This document shows, piece by piece, positions 1 through 9,809 of a stretch of 64,000 nucleotides of DNA. Origin of the DNA: Siderastrea siderea (taxonomy: Eukaryota; Cnidaria; Anthozoa; Scleractinia; Rhizangiidae); contig OZ034969.1 of assembly GCA_964030785.1 (NCBI GenBank), positions 72,901,562 through 72,965,561 of the forward strand, given 5' to 3'. Under the pieces are notes generated by a model. That model made no database searches and was not told the DNA's origin. It saw only the letters and a program-made list of their open reading frames with translations. Both the position numbers and the translations under genes were made by a program. Every line of letters starts with the position of its first letter. Position 1 is the stretch's first letter.

Positions 1-231
1 GATGAAATACAATACACTGATCCAATCACATACAAACTAAAGGATTTCAGAGGTGAAGACATTCAAGGGAGTTTTTATGAACCTGAATTACTGAAAGCAA
101 AACAAGATGTATTCAGAATTGATAAAGTCATTCGGAGGGATTATAAGAAGAAACAAGCTTTGGTTAAGTGGAAGGGGTATAGTAATGACTTTAATAGTTG
201 GATTCCGTTAAAGGACTTAAAGGATATATAA
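1..231 (+). CDS. Integrase C-terminus with chromodomain (partial, element A)
   Basis: The frame is open from base 1 and ends at TAA 229-231. The 76 residues closely match the C-terminal end of the integrase of element B (11737-12558), including the chromodomain core VKWKGYS and the following aromatic cage region FNSW. Polinton integrases are retroviral-type DDE enzymes that insert the linear element; a C-terminal chromodomain is common and may steer integration to marked chromatin. The catalytic core lies upstream of the window. Confidence 0.9.
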   Translation, partial: DEIQYTDPITYKLKDFRGEDIQGSFYEPELLKAKQDVFRIDKVIRRDYKKKQALVKWKGYSNDFNSWIPLKDLKDI

Positions 232-355
232 AATGGTTTAAAGATAATTATCTAATATATATTATATCGATTGATACAGTGTATACTGTTTATTTGCTAT
301 TTTGTAGCCAAAAATATAATTGTTTCTGGCTATTATAAATATATAACCTTATTAT

Positions 356-652
356 ATGAATACCGTAACTGGTAAGGATTTCAACTTATTAAAACATAGA
401 GCAATCAACGTTTATGGTGCTAAGAACCTTGAAAACTCCAACAGAATGAATAAAAAATATATGGTTACTCTTAAAAATGGTAATAATATTCATTTTGGAG
501 ATTCTAGATGCAAAGATTTTTTAACACACCAAGATTGGATACGTCGTAGAATGTTCAGAAAAAGAGCGTCCAAGATAAAAGATAAGGACGGTAATTTAAC
601 ATATAAGGATCCGAATTATGATAATTTCTGGAGCTATCATCTACTCTGGTGA
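356..652 (+). CDS. DUF5754-like small viral protein
   Basis: This is a 98-residue basic protein. A central block with MVTLKNG and IHFGDSR is followed by a basic stretch and the C-terminal signature FWSYHLLW. This combination resembles the DUF5754 family seen in large DNA viruses and Polinton-like viruses; its function is unknown. It lies between integrase and the BRO-N gene and is preceded by an AT-rich leader. Element B keeps only a deletion relic of the same gene (11652-11726). The family assignment rests on remembered motifs and is moderately certain. Confidence 0.7.
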   Translation: MNTVTGKDFNLLKHRAINVYGAKNLENSNRMNKKYMVTLKNGNNIHFGDSRCKDFLTHQDWIRRRMFRKRASKIKDKDGNLTYKDPNYDNFWSYHLLW

Positions 653-684
653 ATAGATTTAAAAATAAAAATATATAATTATAT

Positions 685-1497
685 ATGGAAATTTTCACTT
701 ATGAAGGAAATAAATTAGCTATCATTAAAAAGGATGATGATGTATGGTTCCGTGCTAAAACTGTTTCAAGCATTTTGGGATATTCAAACAAACGAAAAGC
801 TATTATAAAACATGTTGATGAAGAAGACAAATGTTCACTTAACGAGCTTAAAAATAGGGGTCCCAATTTGGGACCCCTAAAATGGAACGTCGGAAACACG
901 ATTTATATAAATGAATCCGGACTGTACAGCCTTATCTTGAGATCAGATATGGATAAAGCCAAAGAATTCAAACATTGGGTAACAAAAGAGGTTTTACCAT
1001 CAATCAGAAAAACCGGTAAGTATGAATTCAACAACAGACCATACAAAATGCTGACATTCAATATCAACACAGAATATGATTTACATAAAAAGGTAGTCAA
1101 CTTTATTAGAAACAATTATCCTAAAGCAATCCTAATCCCAACATTAGGTGAAAACCAAATTAATGGTAACATGAGAATAAAATCATACAACATGGGTTAT
1201 CAGAAGGGAGCTTGTGATCTATTCATTGGAAATATGCATTTGAAGTACTCAGGTTTTGCAATCGAATTTAAAACACCAACTGGTTATGGAAAGCTTTCAG
1301 AAGAACAGGAGATGATGCTACAAGAGTATGAAAACAACAATTACAAAATATTAGTCAGCAACGATTATGATGAAATCATTAAAGAAATCATACTTTATTT
1401 CCAGGGTGTAAGAATCAAATGCAAACATTGTTCCAGAAAATTCAAGTCAACAGAAACATTAAAGAATCATTCGAATTACATACACAAACACTTATAA
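685..1497 (+). CDS. BRO-N domain protein with nuclease-like and C2H2 domains
   Basis: This 270-residue protein has three parts. Residues about 1-115 are a BRO-N (prophage antirepressor/KilA-type DNA-binding) domain, recognised from FTYEGNKLAIIKKDD, WFRAKTV and KHWVTKEVLPSIRKTG. Residues about 130-235 contain GACDLFIGN followed by AIEFKTPTGYGKLSEEQ, the D...ExK arrangement of PD-(D/E)XK/VRR-NUC nucleases. Residues about 243-268 form a C2H2 finger (CKHC...HSNYIH). The fusion suggests a sequence-specific DNA-binding nuclease or a regulator; that role is inference. Element B has no counterpart at the corresponding place. An internal palindrome (GGGGTCCC-AATT-TGGGACCCC type) lies at about 857-879. 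Confidence 0.75.
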   Translation: MEIFTYEGNKLAIIKKDDDVWFRAKTVSSILGYSNKRKAIIKHVDEEDKCSLNELKNRGPNLGPLKWNVGNTIYINESGLYSLILRSDMDKAKEFKHWVTKEVLPSIRKTGKYEFNNRPYKMLTFNINTEYDLHKKVVNFIRNNYPKAILIPTLGENQINGNMRIKSYNMGYQKGACDLFIGNMHLKYSGFAIEFKTPTGYGKLSEEQEMMLQEYENNNYKILVSNDYDEIIKEIILYFQGVRIKCKHCSRKFKSTETLKNHSNYIHKHL

Positions 1498-1526
1498 AGA
1501 GAAAATAATATAGTATTAATATATAT

Positions 1527-1787
1527 ATGGAAAATCAGAATGTTAAGAGAGGTCGAGGTAGACCACCAAAGTATTCAACTGAAGAAGAGAAGAAGGAGGC
1601 TATAAAAAAACAAAAATCAAAGTATATGCTAGACAAAGAATGGTATTGTAATATTTGTAACACAGGTCGTAATTATACTCTAGCTGGAAAATGGTGTCAT
1701 TTGAACACAAATAAGCACCGAAGAAATACTATTATAATTAATCTCAGGGAAAAACTCAATAACATAATGCAAAGACATAATGCATAA
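1527..1787 (+). CDS. AT-hook / zinc-binding small protein (element A)
   Basis: This 86-residue protein begins with a basic GRGRPPKY AT-hook-like motif. A putative zinc site CNIC...H...H follows in the region YCNICNTGRNYTLAGKWCH. It closely matches the protein at 11351-11605 of element B, so the gene is conserved between the two elements. It probably binds DNA, possibly as a regulator; this is inference. The start is just after an AT-rich TAGTATTAATATATAT leader shared with the B copy. Confidence 0.75.
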   Translation: MENQNVKRGRGRPPKYSTEEEKKEAIKKQKSKYMLDKEWYCNICNTGRNYTLAGKWCHLNTNKHRRNTIIINLREKLNNIMQRHNA

Positions 1788-1803
1788 TAATGTTTCATAA
1801 TTA

Positions 1804-1866
1804 CAGTTCGAAGGATCCGTTATTGGATCATTTGAATTCTCGACTGTGTTTGAACGCAGATTGAAA
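1804..1866 (+). promoter_or_regulatory. Conserved intergenic cassette, copy in element A
   Basis: The block contains TTCGAAGGATCC, a short spacer, GGATCATTTGAATTCTCGAC and then TTTGAACGCA. The same arrangement occurs three times in B (9745-9806, 10119-10180, 11282-11342 on the - strand), each time between the stop of one early gene and the early promoter of the next. TTC-AA-GATCC and GGATC-TT-GAA can pair as an imperfect stem. It may act in 3'-end formation or as an upstream element. Confidence 0.7.
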
Positions 1867-1887
1867 ACACTTAAAGAAATATCAATA

Positions 1888-1901
1888 CTATAGTATATAT
1901 A
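1888..1901 (+). promoter_or_regulatory. Early-type promoter motif CTATAGTATATATA
   Basis: The motif abuts the ATG of the polymerase gene. The same CTATAG(T)ATATAT string abuts the start codons at 9702, 10076 and 11236 on the other strand in element B. It occurs before replication and accessory genes but not before capsid genes. Confidence 0.65.
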
Positions 1902-4900
1902 ATGAAATCAGAAAAATCTAATCATATAAATATGGATAAAGCTAGTTTGAAGAAACTCAGCAAATCAGAACTTATCAAATTGCTTCTGAAGCTGGAGAAG
2001 AAGCCCGAAATCATAGTGGTTGACGATACCAAGCCAGTTCCAGCACCAAGAACATACAAATCAAGGAGACCAATACCAACACCTCGCAAGAGTGTCAAAC
2101 AGATGGCTAAAGAATATGAAGAAAACATCATTCTACCGCCTCCAGAATTCAGGGATGATTACAAACCAGTTCCAGCACCAAGGAGTAAAAAACCGGTTCC
2201 AACACCAAGAACCAAAATAGAACAAACAGATAAAGCTTTAAAAGGTTACACTAAGTCTTATGAAATCAGCATCAAAAACAATAAAGACCCGTTAGCCCAA
2301 ATGCAAAACACTAGAAAGGCTATAGAACATCGTGTAATAACTTTGTTGAATGAAATGAAAGGCTTGAAATACGTTGAAACATTGAAAGTCACATTTAGCA
2401 AAATATCTGATGGTGAAACAGTGATTAAAACTGCATATTTCAACAGTACAGTCCAAACAATTATTAACCAAATGGAAATCAATGATGCATTACAAATGTC
2501 TAAACAAAATATCTTAAACCTGATCTCCCAGTGGATATCAGAAGGTTCAGGATGGACTATCCAATCTGTTGATAGCCATTACCTCAACATTGTCAAATAC
2601 AAACCCATGAAAGGATCCTCATATATCCAACTGCCTTCTGAACTGAGAAAATCAAAGAAGGGATTAATAAACATGAAAAATGAGGATAATGAATGTTTCA
2701 GATGGTGTCATATCCGACACTTAAACCCCCAAGAGAAATATCCTCAGAGGATTAAAAAATCTGATAAATTATATGTCAAAAATCTAGATTGCTCAGGTGT
2801 TGAATTTCCAGTCAATGTCAAACATTACAACAAAATTGAGAAGCAAAACAGTATCAATATAAATGTATTCGGATATGAAGAAAAACAGCCATATCCTATC
2901 TATGTTTCCAAAGAAAAGTATGAAGATCATATGGAACTACTACTGATAACGAAAGATGAAAACAAGCATTATGTTCTCATAAAGGATTTCAACAGATTCA
3001 TGTTTAATCAAACAAAACACAAAGAGAGGAAACACTTTTGTATGTGCTGTCTGCAATGTTTCAGTTCTGAAAGAGTATTAAACAATCACAAAGAAAACTG
3101 TATTCAAGTGAACGGTCAGCAAGCAATAAAAATGCCTGACAAAGACAATAACATACTGAAATTCAACAACTTTCATAAACAGCAACCTGTGCCATTTGTC
3201 ATTTATGCTGATTTTGAGGCTATAACTGAAAAGGTACAAGGATGTCAACCAGACAGTAATAAATCATACACCGAAGCATACCAAAGACATACAGACTGTG
3301 GATATGGTTATAAAGTGGTTTGCTGTTATGATGATAAGCATACAAAACCAATACAACTATATAGAGGTGAAAAGGCTGTGTACAAATTCATGGAAAATAT
3401 GTTAGAAGAAGTAAAATACTGTAAAAAAGCTATGAAAAAACATTTCGATAAACCATTGAGAATGACAAATGAGGATGAAAATGAATTCAAAAAAGCAACA
3501 ACATGTCACATCTGTGATAAAAAATATACTGAAAAAGACATTCGGGTCAGAGATCATTGTCATGTTACTGGCAAATACAGAGGCTCAGCACATCAAGACT
3601 GCAATCTAAAACTCAGAATAAATCCAGAAGAAATTAAAATTCCTGTTATATTCCATAATTTGAGAGGATATGACAGCCATTTTATAATGCAAGAGATTGG
3701 AGATATTGTTAAGAAACATGCATACACCAAAAACGGAAAAGAGATTAAAATGGACATAAATGCCATACCGAACAATATGGAAAAATATATGGCGTTCATG
3801 CTTGGTAACCATCTGACATTCATTGACAGTTTCCAATTCATGAGCTCAAGTTTGGATAAACTAGTCAGCAACTTACCAGCAGAAGCTTTAAAATATACAA
3901 ACAAAAGATTCCAAAAAGAAAAATTCAATCTTATGACACGAAAAGGTATTTATCCGTACGATTTCATGGACAGTTTTGAGAAATTCAATAAAACAGAATT
4001 ACCAACTAAAGAAGAATTTTACAGCATATTAAATAATGAGCACATAACAGATGAGGATTATAACCATGCTCAAAATGTGTGGAATACATTCCAATTACAA
4101 ACGATGGGTGAATACCATAATCTATATCTTAAGTCTGACATACTTCTATTAGCTGACGTGTTTGAAAACTTCCGTAAAACCTGTCTTCAGTATTACAAAC
4201 TTGACCCCTGTCACTACTTTACATCTCCAGGATTATCTTGGGATGCTATGTTGAAGATGACTAATATTCAACTAGAACTAATGACTGACATTGATATGTT
4301 TCAATTCATTGAAAAAGGTATGCGTGGTGGTATATCTTATATTGCCAATCGATATGGAAAAGCAAACAATAAGTACATGAGAGAATACGACGAGAAGGCG
4401 CCCTCAAAGTATATCATGTACCTTGATGCTAATAATTTATACGGTTGGGCTATGAGTCAATATCTCCCTACTGGTGGTTTCAAATGGTTGACAGAAAAAC
4501 AAATAAATAAAATCAACTTAGCAAAATACAATGATGACTGCAAGAAGGGATTAATATTAGAAATTGATCTAGAATACCCCAAAGAGTTGTATGACCTTCA
4601 TAACGACTACCCTCTAGGACCGGAAAAGGTTAAAGTAACTGATGATATGTTGTCTGGATATTGCAAGAAAATACAAAACAAATTTAATATTTCCACGGGA
4701 CTAGTACACAAACTGATCCCTACTTTATGCGACAAAGAAAAATATGTTCTACACTATAGAAATCTGCAGTTGTATCTCGATCTCGGTTTGAAAGTAAAGA
4801 AAGTGCATAGAGTATTAGAATTCAATCAGTCACCTTGGCTCAAACAATATATTGACTTCAATACACAAAAACGTACTCAAGCGAAAAATTCATTCGAAAA

Positions 4901-5681
4901 AGATTTCTTCAAGCTAATGAACAATTCAGTATTTGGAAAAACGATGGAGAACATAAGAAAGCGTGTCGATGTCAGACTTATTACAGATGAGAAGAAACTA
5001 TTGAAGATGGCTTCCAAACCAACTTATGTAAGCAGTAAGATATTCAATGAAAATCTGGTAGCAGTGCATAAGATCAAAGAAACGCTAACTCTAAACAGCC
5101 CGGCATATGTGGGTATGTGTATTCTTGATCTAAGTAAGACATTAATGTATGATTTTCATTATAACTACATAAAAGAAAAGTATGGTAATAAGGCTAGACT
5201 ACTATTCACTGACACAGACAGTCTAACATATGAGATTGAAGCTGAAGATGTGTATCAAGACTTTTGGAATGACAAACATCGATTTGACAACAGCGACTAT
5301 CCAGAAAACTCTCAATATTTCGATAAGACAAACAAAAAGGTAATCGGTAAATTCAAAGATGAAGCAGCTGGAATACCAATAACTGAATTCGTCGGTTTGC
5401 GATCAAAAATGTACAGTTACATAAAAGACAACCAGAAAGTAGGAAAAACAGCCAAGGGAATCAAGAAGAACATAATAAAGAACAATATCAAACATGAAGA
5501 TTATAAAAATGTATTAATTAATAACAAACAAATACATCATACCATGAAAACAATCAGAAGTATGAATCATCAACTTGGAAGTTATGAAATAAACAAAGTG
5601 TCACTCAGCTGTTTTGATGACAAACGATATATAGCAAACGATGGAATCAATAGTTTCGCTTACGGACATTATGCAATCTGA
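1902..5681 (+). CDS. polB: Protein-primed-type DNA polymerase B (element A, intact)
   Basis: The protein has 1259 residues. Residues about 40-105 hold repeated PVPAPR/PIPTPRK units, a low-complexity PxxP region. A C2H2-type finger (CMCCLQC...HKENC) lies near residues 372-395. The 3'-5' exonuclease follows: ExoI ADFEA at about 435, ExoII HNLRGYDSHF at about 585 and ExoIII YLKSD at about 743. Between ExoI and ExoII there is a Cys/His insert resembling an endonuclease VII-type zinc motif (CHIC...DHCH...HQDC, about 534-570). Polymerase motifs are A (DANNLYGWAM, about 842), B (KLMNNSVFGK, about 1003) and C (DTDS, about 1104), and GLRSKMYSY lies near the C-terminus. This is the replicative polymerase of Polintons. 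An early motif abuts the start; the gene is the last before the element terminus. Confidence 0.95.
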   Translation: MKSEKSNHINMDKASLKKLSKSELIKLLLKLEKKPEIIVVDDTKPVPAPRTYKSRRPIPTPRKSVKQMAKEYEENIILPPPEFRDDYKPVPAPRSKKPVPTPRTKIEQTDKALKGYTKSYEISIKNNKDPLAQMQNTRKAIEHRVITLLNEMKGLKYVETLKVTFSKISDGETVIKTAYFNSTVQTIINQMEINDALQMSKQNILNLISQWISEGSGWTIQSVDSHYLNIVKYKPMKGSSYIQLPSELRKSKKGLINMKNEDNECFRWCHIRHLNPQEKYPQRIKKSDKLYVKNLDCSGVEFPVNVKHYNKIEKQNSININVFGYEEKQPYPIYVSKEKYEDHMELLLITKDENKHYVLIKDFNRFMFNQTKHKERKHFCMCCLQCFSSERVLNNHKENCIQVNGQQAIKMPDKDNNILKFNNFHKQQPVPFVIYADFEAITEKVQGCQPDSNKSYTEAYQRHTDCGYGYKVVCCYDDKHTKPIQLYRGEKAVYKFMENMLEEVKYCKKAMKKHFDKPLRMTNEDENEFKKATTCHICDKKYTEKDIRVRDHCHVTGKYRGSAHQDCNLKLRINPEEIKIPVIFHNLRGYDSHFIMQEIGDIVKKHAYTKNGKEIKMDINAIPNNMEKYMAFMLGNHLTFIDSFQFMSSSLDKLVSNLPAEALKYTNKRFQKEKFNLMTRKGIYPYDFMDSFEKFNKTELPTKEEFYSILNNEHITDEDYNHAQNVWNTFQLQTMGEYHNLYLKSDILLLADVFENFRKTCLQYYKLDPCHYFTSPGLSWDAMLKMTNIQLELMTDIDMFQFIEKGMRGGISYIANRYGKANNKYMREYDEKAPSKYIMYLDANNLYGWAMSQYLPTGGFKWLTEKQINKINLAKYNDDCKKGLILEIDLEYPKELYDLHNDYPLGPEKVKVTDDMLSGYCKKIQNKFNISTGLVHKLIPTLCDKEKYVLHYRNLQLYLDLGLKVKKVHRVLEFNQSPWLKQYIDFNTQKRTQAKNSFEKDFFKLMNNSVFGKTMENIRKRVDVRLITDEKKLLKMASKPTYVSSKIFNENLVAVHKIKETLTLNSPAYVGMCILDLSKTLMYDFHYNYIKEKYGNKARLLFTDTDSLTYEIEAEDVYQDFWNDKHRFDNSDYPENSQYFDKTNKKVIGKFKDEAAGIPITEFVGLRSKMYSYIKDNQKVGKTAKGIKKNIIKNNIKHEDYKNVLINNKQIHHTMKTIRSMNHQLGSYEINKVSLSCFDDKRYIANDGINSFAYGHYAI

Positions 5682-6129
5682 AGATGTGACGTCACGACAC
5701 AGCTGTGTCGGTCTCCATACAAGTTCCGTAAGCACAGTCTACTTTTCTAAGAAATAACAAACAAGCGCATACAATTTCCCACTAATCTGATTTTGGATAG
5801 TTGATATAGACTTCGGCATCTCAAATCTTTTCACTACAAACTTTACTGACAAACTTCACCAATAAACTTTACTAACAAACTTTACTTTAAATTACAAGAT
5901 CATCTGAAATCATATGACCCAAAAAACAATAGAAATCTAATGACTCATTTCCTCGGGAAAGTCCCTGTGGTTTTAAGACTTCCTGTTTTCCGAGAATTTT
6001 AGACTTCCAGTTGAATGAAGTCACGCGATGGAAAAAATGCGTTGGTTTCCGCATGAAATAAAAACATATAGATTTCCATAAAATAATACCATCAGATGTA
6101 AACCATCAGATGTAAACCATCAGATGGAA
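5682..6129 (+). repeat. Subterminal region of element A with short direct repeats
   Basis: No gene is seen. Positions about 5837-5891 hold three or four copies of a CAAACTTTACTRA-type repeat. Positions 6005-6080 match the subterminal region of element B at 29388-29465 (GAAGTCACGCGATG, CATGAAATAAAAACATATAG). Positions 6089-6129 hold three 14-bp units of ACCATCAGATGTAA. The region is the inner part of the terminal inverted repeat. Confidence 0.75.
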
Positions 6130-6204
6130 AGTAGATATATAGTTGGGTTTGGTGAGAAAGCATTTTGACAAAAATGCTTTCGCACCCCCAACTATATAAC
6201 TACT
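6130..6204. repeat. 75-bp terminal hairpin, right tip of element A
   Basis: Read inward from 6204 the tip starts AGTAGTTATATAGTTGGGGG, the 5'-AGT start typical of Polinton TIRs. The tip is self-complementary: the outer arms AGTAGATATATAGTTGGG and CCCAACTATATAACTACT differ at one position, and the inner arms GAAAGCATTTT and AAAATGCTTTC pair around a small loop. Bases 6205-6210 (ttctgt) belong to the interrupted polymerase gene of B and should recur at the left end of A as a 6-bp target duplication. Confidence 0.85.
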
Positions 6205-9200
6205 TTCTGTGATTGGTATTCCAGCTGCTTCATCTTTGAATTTACCGATTACCTTCTTGTTTGTCTTATCGAAATCCGGAGAGTTTTCTGGATAGTCGCT
6301 GTTGTCAAATCGATCTTTATCATTCCAAAAGTCTCGGTACACATCTTCAGCTTCAATCTCATATGTTAGACTGTCTGTGTCAGTGAAGAGCAGCCTGGCT
6401 TTGTCTCCATACTTTTCTTTTATGTAGTTATAATGAAAGTCATACATTAGAGTTTTGCTCAGATCAAGAATACACATACCCACATATGCCGGCCTGTTTA
6501 GAGTTAGCGTTTCTTTGATCTTATGCACTGCTACCAGATTTTCATTGAATATCTTACTGCTTACATAAGTTGGTTTAGAAGCCATCTTCAATAGTTTCTT
6601 CTCATCTGTAATAAGTCTGACATCGACACGCTTTCTTATGTTCTCCATCGTTTTTCCAAATACTGAATTGTTCATTAGCTTGAAGAAATCTTTTTCGAAT
6701 GAATTTTTCGCTTGAGTACGTTTTTGTGTATTGAAGTCAATGTATTGTTTGAGCCAAGGTGACTGATTGAATTCTAATACTCTGTGCACTTTCTTTACTT
6801 TCAATCCAAGATCAAGATACAACTGTAGATTTCTATAGTGTAGAACATATTTTTCTTTGTCGCATAAAGTCGGGATTAGTTTGTGTACTAGTCCTGTGGA
6901 AATATTATATTTGCTTGCTATTTTCTTGCAATAATCGGATAACATGTCATCAGTTACTTTAACCTTTTCCGGTCCTAGAGGGTAGTCGTTATGAAGGTCA
7001 TGCAACTCTTTGGGGTATTCTAGATCAACTTCTAGTATCAACCCTTTTTTACTATCTTCATTATACTGAGCTAAGTTGATTTTATTTATTTGTTTTTCCG
7101 TCATCCATTTGAAACCACCAGTGGGGAGATATTGACTCATAGCCCAACCATATAAATTATTAGCATCAAGGTACATAATATACTTTGAGGGCGCCTTCTC
7201 ATCATATTCTTTCATGTACTTGTTGTTTGCTTTACCATATCGATTGGCTATATAAGATATACCACCACGCATACCTTTTTCAATGAATTGAAACATGTCT
7301 ATGTCTGTCATTAGTTCCAATTTGATATTAGTCATCTTCAACATAGCATCCCAAGATAATCCTGGAGATGTAAAGTAGTGACAGGGATCAAGTTTATAAT
7401 ACTGAAGACAGGTTTTACGGAAGTTTTCAAACACGTCAGCTAATAGAAGAATATCAGACTTAAGATATAGATTGTGGTATTCACCCATCGTTTGTAATTG
7501 AAATGTATTCCACACTTTTTGAGCATGGCTATAATCCTCATTTGTTATGTGCTCATTATTCAATATGCTGTAAAATTCTTCTTTCGTTGGTAGTTTTGTT
7601 TTATCGAATTTTTCAAAACTGTCCATGAAATCGTATGGATAAATACCTTTTTTCCTCATCAATTCGAATTTTTCTTTTTTGAATTTTTTGCTTGTATATT
7701 TAAAAGCTTCTGCCGGCAAATTACTGACTAATTTATCCAAACTTAAGCTCATAAACTGGAAACTATCAATGAAGGTAAGATGATTACCAAGCATGAAAGC
7801 CATATATTTTTCCATATTGTTTGGTAAGGCATTGATATTCATTTGTTTCTCCTCTCCTTTCTTATTTTTGTATACATGTTTCTTAACAATAGCTCCAATT
7901 TCTTGCATTATAAAATGACAGTCGTAACCTCTTAGATTATGGAATATAACAGGAATTTTTATTTCTTCTGGATTTATTCTGAGTTTCAGATTACAGTCTT
8001 GATGTGCTGAGCCTCTGTATTTGCCAGTAATATGACAATGATCTCTGACTCGAATGTCTTTTTCAGTATATTTTTTATCACAGATGTGACATTCTTTTGC
8101 TTTTTCGAATTCCTCTTCATCCTCTTTAGTCATTTTCAATGGTTTGTTAAAAAATGCTTTCATTACTTTTTTACAGTATTTTACTTCTTCTAACATATTT
8201 TCCATGTATTTGAACACAGCCTTTTCTCCTCTATATATTTGTATTGGTTTAGTGTATTTATCATCATAACAACAAACTACTTTATAACCATATCCACAGT
8301 CTGTATGTTTTTGGTATGCTTCAGTGTATGATGAATCATTATTCTGTTGACATCCTTGAATCTTCTCTGTTATAGCCTCAAAATCAGCATAGATAACAAA
8401 TGGCACAGGTTGCTGCTTATGAAAATTATTGAATTTCAGTATGTTATTATCTTTAGTTGGCATATTTACTGCTTGTGTTCCATTTACTTGAATGCAATTA
8501 TCTTTATGATTGTTTAATACTCTTTCAGAACTGAAACATTGCAGACAGTACATACAAAAGTGTTTCCTCTCTTTGTGTTTTGTTTGATTGTACATGAACT
8601 TGTTGAAATCCTTTATGAGAACATAATGCTTGTTTTCATCTTTAGTTACTAGTAGTAGTTCCATATGATCTTCATACTTTTCTCTGGAAACATAGATGGG
8701 ATACGGTTGTTTGTCTTCATATCCGAATATGTTTATATTGATACTGTTTTGCTTCTCAATTTTGTTGAACTGCTTAATAGTTACTGGAAATTCAATGTTT
8801 GAATAATCTAACTTTTCAACGTATTGTTTGTCTGTCTTTTTTATTCTTTGAGGATATTTTTCTTGTGGGTTTAAATGTCTTATGTGGCACCATCTGAAGC
8901 ATTCATTATCCTCATTTTTCATGTTTATTAAGCCTTTAGCGCTGTTTCGCAGTTCGTAAGGCAGTTGGATATATGAGGATCCTTTCAATGGCTTGTATTT
9001 AACTATGTTGAGGTAATGACTATCGACTGATTTGATTGTCCAACCAGATCCTTCTGATATCCATTGAGCTATCTTATTCAGTATCTGTTGTTTTGATGAT
9101 TGTAATGAATCAGCGATTTCCATTTGGTTGATTATTGTTTGAGGTGTACTATTGAAATATGCTGTCTTTTCAACTATTTCATCATCTGAATTTTTTTCGA

Positions 9201-9702
9201 AAGTGACTTTCAATGTTTCAACGTATTTCAAGCCTTTCATTTCATTCAACAAAGTTATTACACGATGTTCTATAGCCTTTCTCGTGTTTTGCATTTGGTT
9301 TAAGGGGTCTTTATTGTTTTTGATGCTGATTTCATAAGACTTAGTGTAACCTTTTAAAGCTTTGTTTGTTTGTTCTATTTTGGTTCTTGGTGCTGGAACT
9401 TGTTTATCCATTGGTTTTTTGGTTCTTGATGCTGGAATGGGTTTATAATTATCCCTGAATTCTGGAGGCGGTAGAATGATATTCTCTTCGTACTGCTTAA
9501 CCATTTGTTTGACGTTCTTGCGAGGTGTTGGTATTGGGGGTCTTGGTTTGTATGTTCTTTGTGCTGGAACTGGCTTGGTATCGTCAACCACTATGATTTT
9601 AGGCTTCTTCTTCTCCTGCTTCAGAAGCAATTTGATAAGTTCCGATTTACTGAGTTTCTTAACATCTCTCTTGTTCATATTTATGTGATTAGATTTTTCC
9701 AT
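6205..9702 (-). pseudogene. polB: DNA polymerase B of element B, 3' truncated by insertion of element A
   Basis: From the start at 9702 to 6205 the frame is open and closely follows the intact polymerase at 1902-5681, with the same PxP-rich N-terminus, exonuclease motifs, zinc insert and polymerase motifs A, B and C. After the residues GIPITE the sequence runs into the terminal hairpin of element A, and the open frame ends at 6106 with 28 unrelated residues. About 88 C-terminal residues found in the A copy are missing; they should lie beyond the left end of A, outside the window. Apart from this break no frameshift or stop is seen, so the insertion may be what inactivated it. The A and B copies differ at many positions, so they are different lineages and not a tandem duplication. 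Confidence 0.9.
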
Positions 9703-9717
9703 ATATATATACTATAG
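9703..9717 (-). promoter_or_regulatory. Early-type promoter motif before polB of B
   Basis: On the - strand CTATAGTATATATAT abuts the ATG at 9702. It is identical in form to the motif before the polymerase of element A. Confidence 0.65.
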
Positions 9718-9744
9718 GTTTTATTTTTAAATGGTATTTTAATC

Positions 9745-9806
9745 TGCGTTTAAATATAGTCAAGAATTCAAATGATCCAGTCAAGGATCTTTCGAACTAT
9801 ACAAAT
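9745..9806 (-). promoter_or_regulatory. Conserved intergenic cassette (before polB of B)
   Basis: On the - strand this reads AGTTCGAAAGATCC, a spacer, GGATCATTTGAATTCTTGAC, then TTTAAACGCA. It lies between the stop of the 88-residue gene and the polymerase promoter, the same position as the cassette at 1804-1866 in element A. Confidence 0.7.
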
Positions 9807-9809
9807 GTT

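Larger units (their letters stand above)
1..6204 (+). mobile_element. Polinton/Maverick (adintovirus-like) element A, right part
   Basis: The gene order is integrase C-terminus, DUF5754-like, BRO-N protein, zinc protein, DNA polymerase B, then a terminal inverted-repeat tip ending ...AACTACT at 6204. The left part, including the virion genes, lies outside the window. The right tip and about 78 bp at 6005-6080 match the right end of element B (29388-29465 and 29633-29707) in the same orientation, which identifies 6204 as an element end. Immediately after 6204 the sequence changes to the polymerase gene of element B in the opposite orientation, so A is inserted in B. All ORFs of A that can be seen are intact, in contrast with B, which fits A being the younger insertion. 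Confidence 0.85.
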
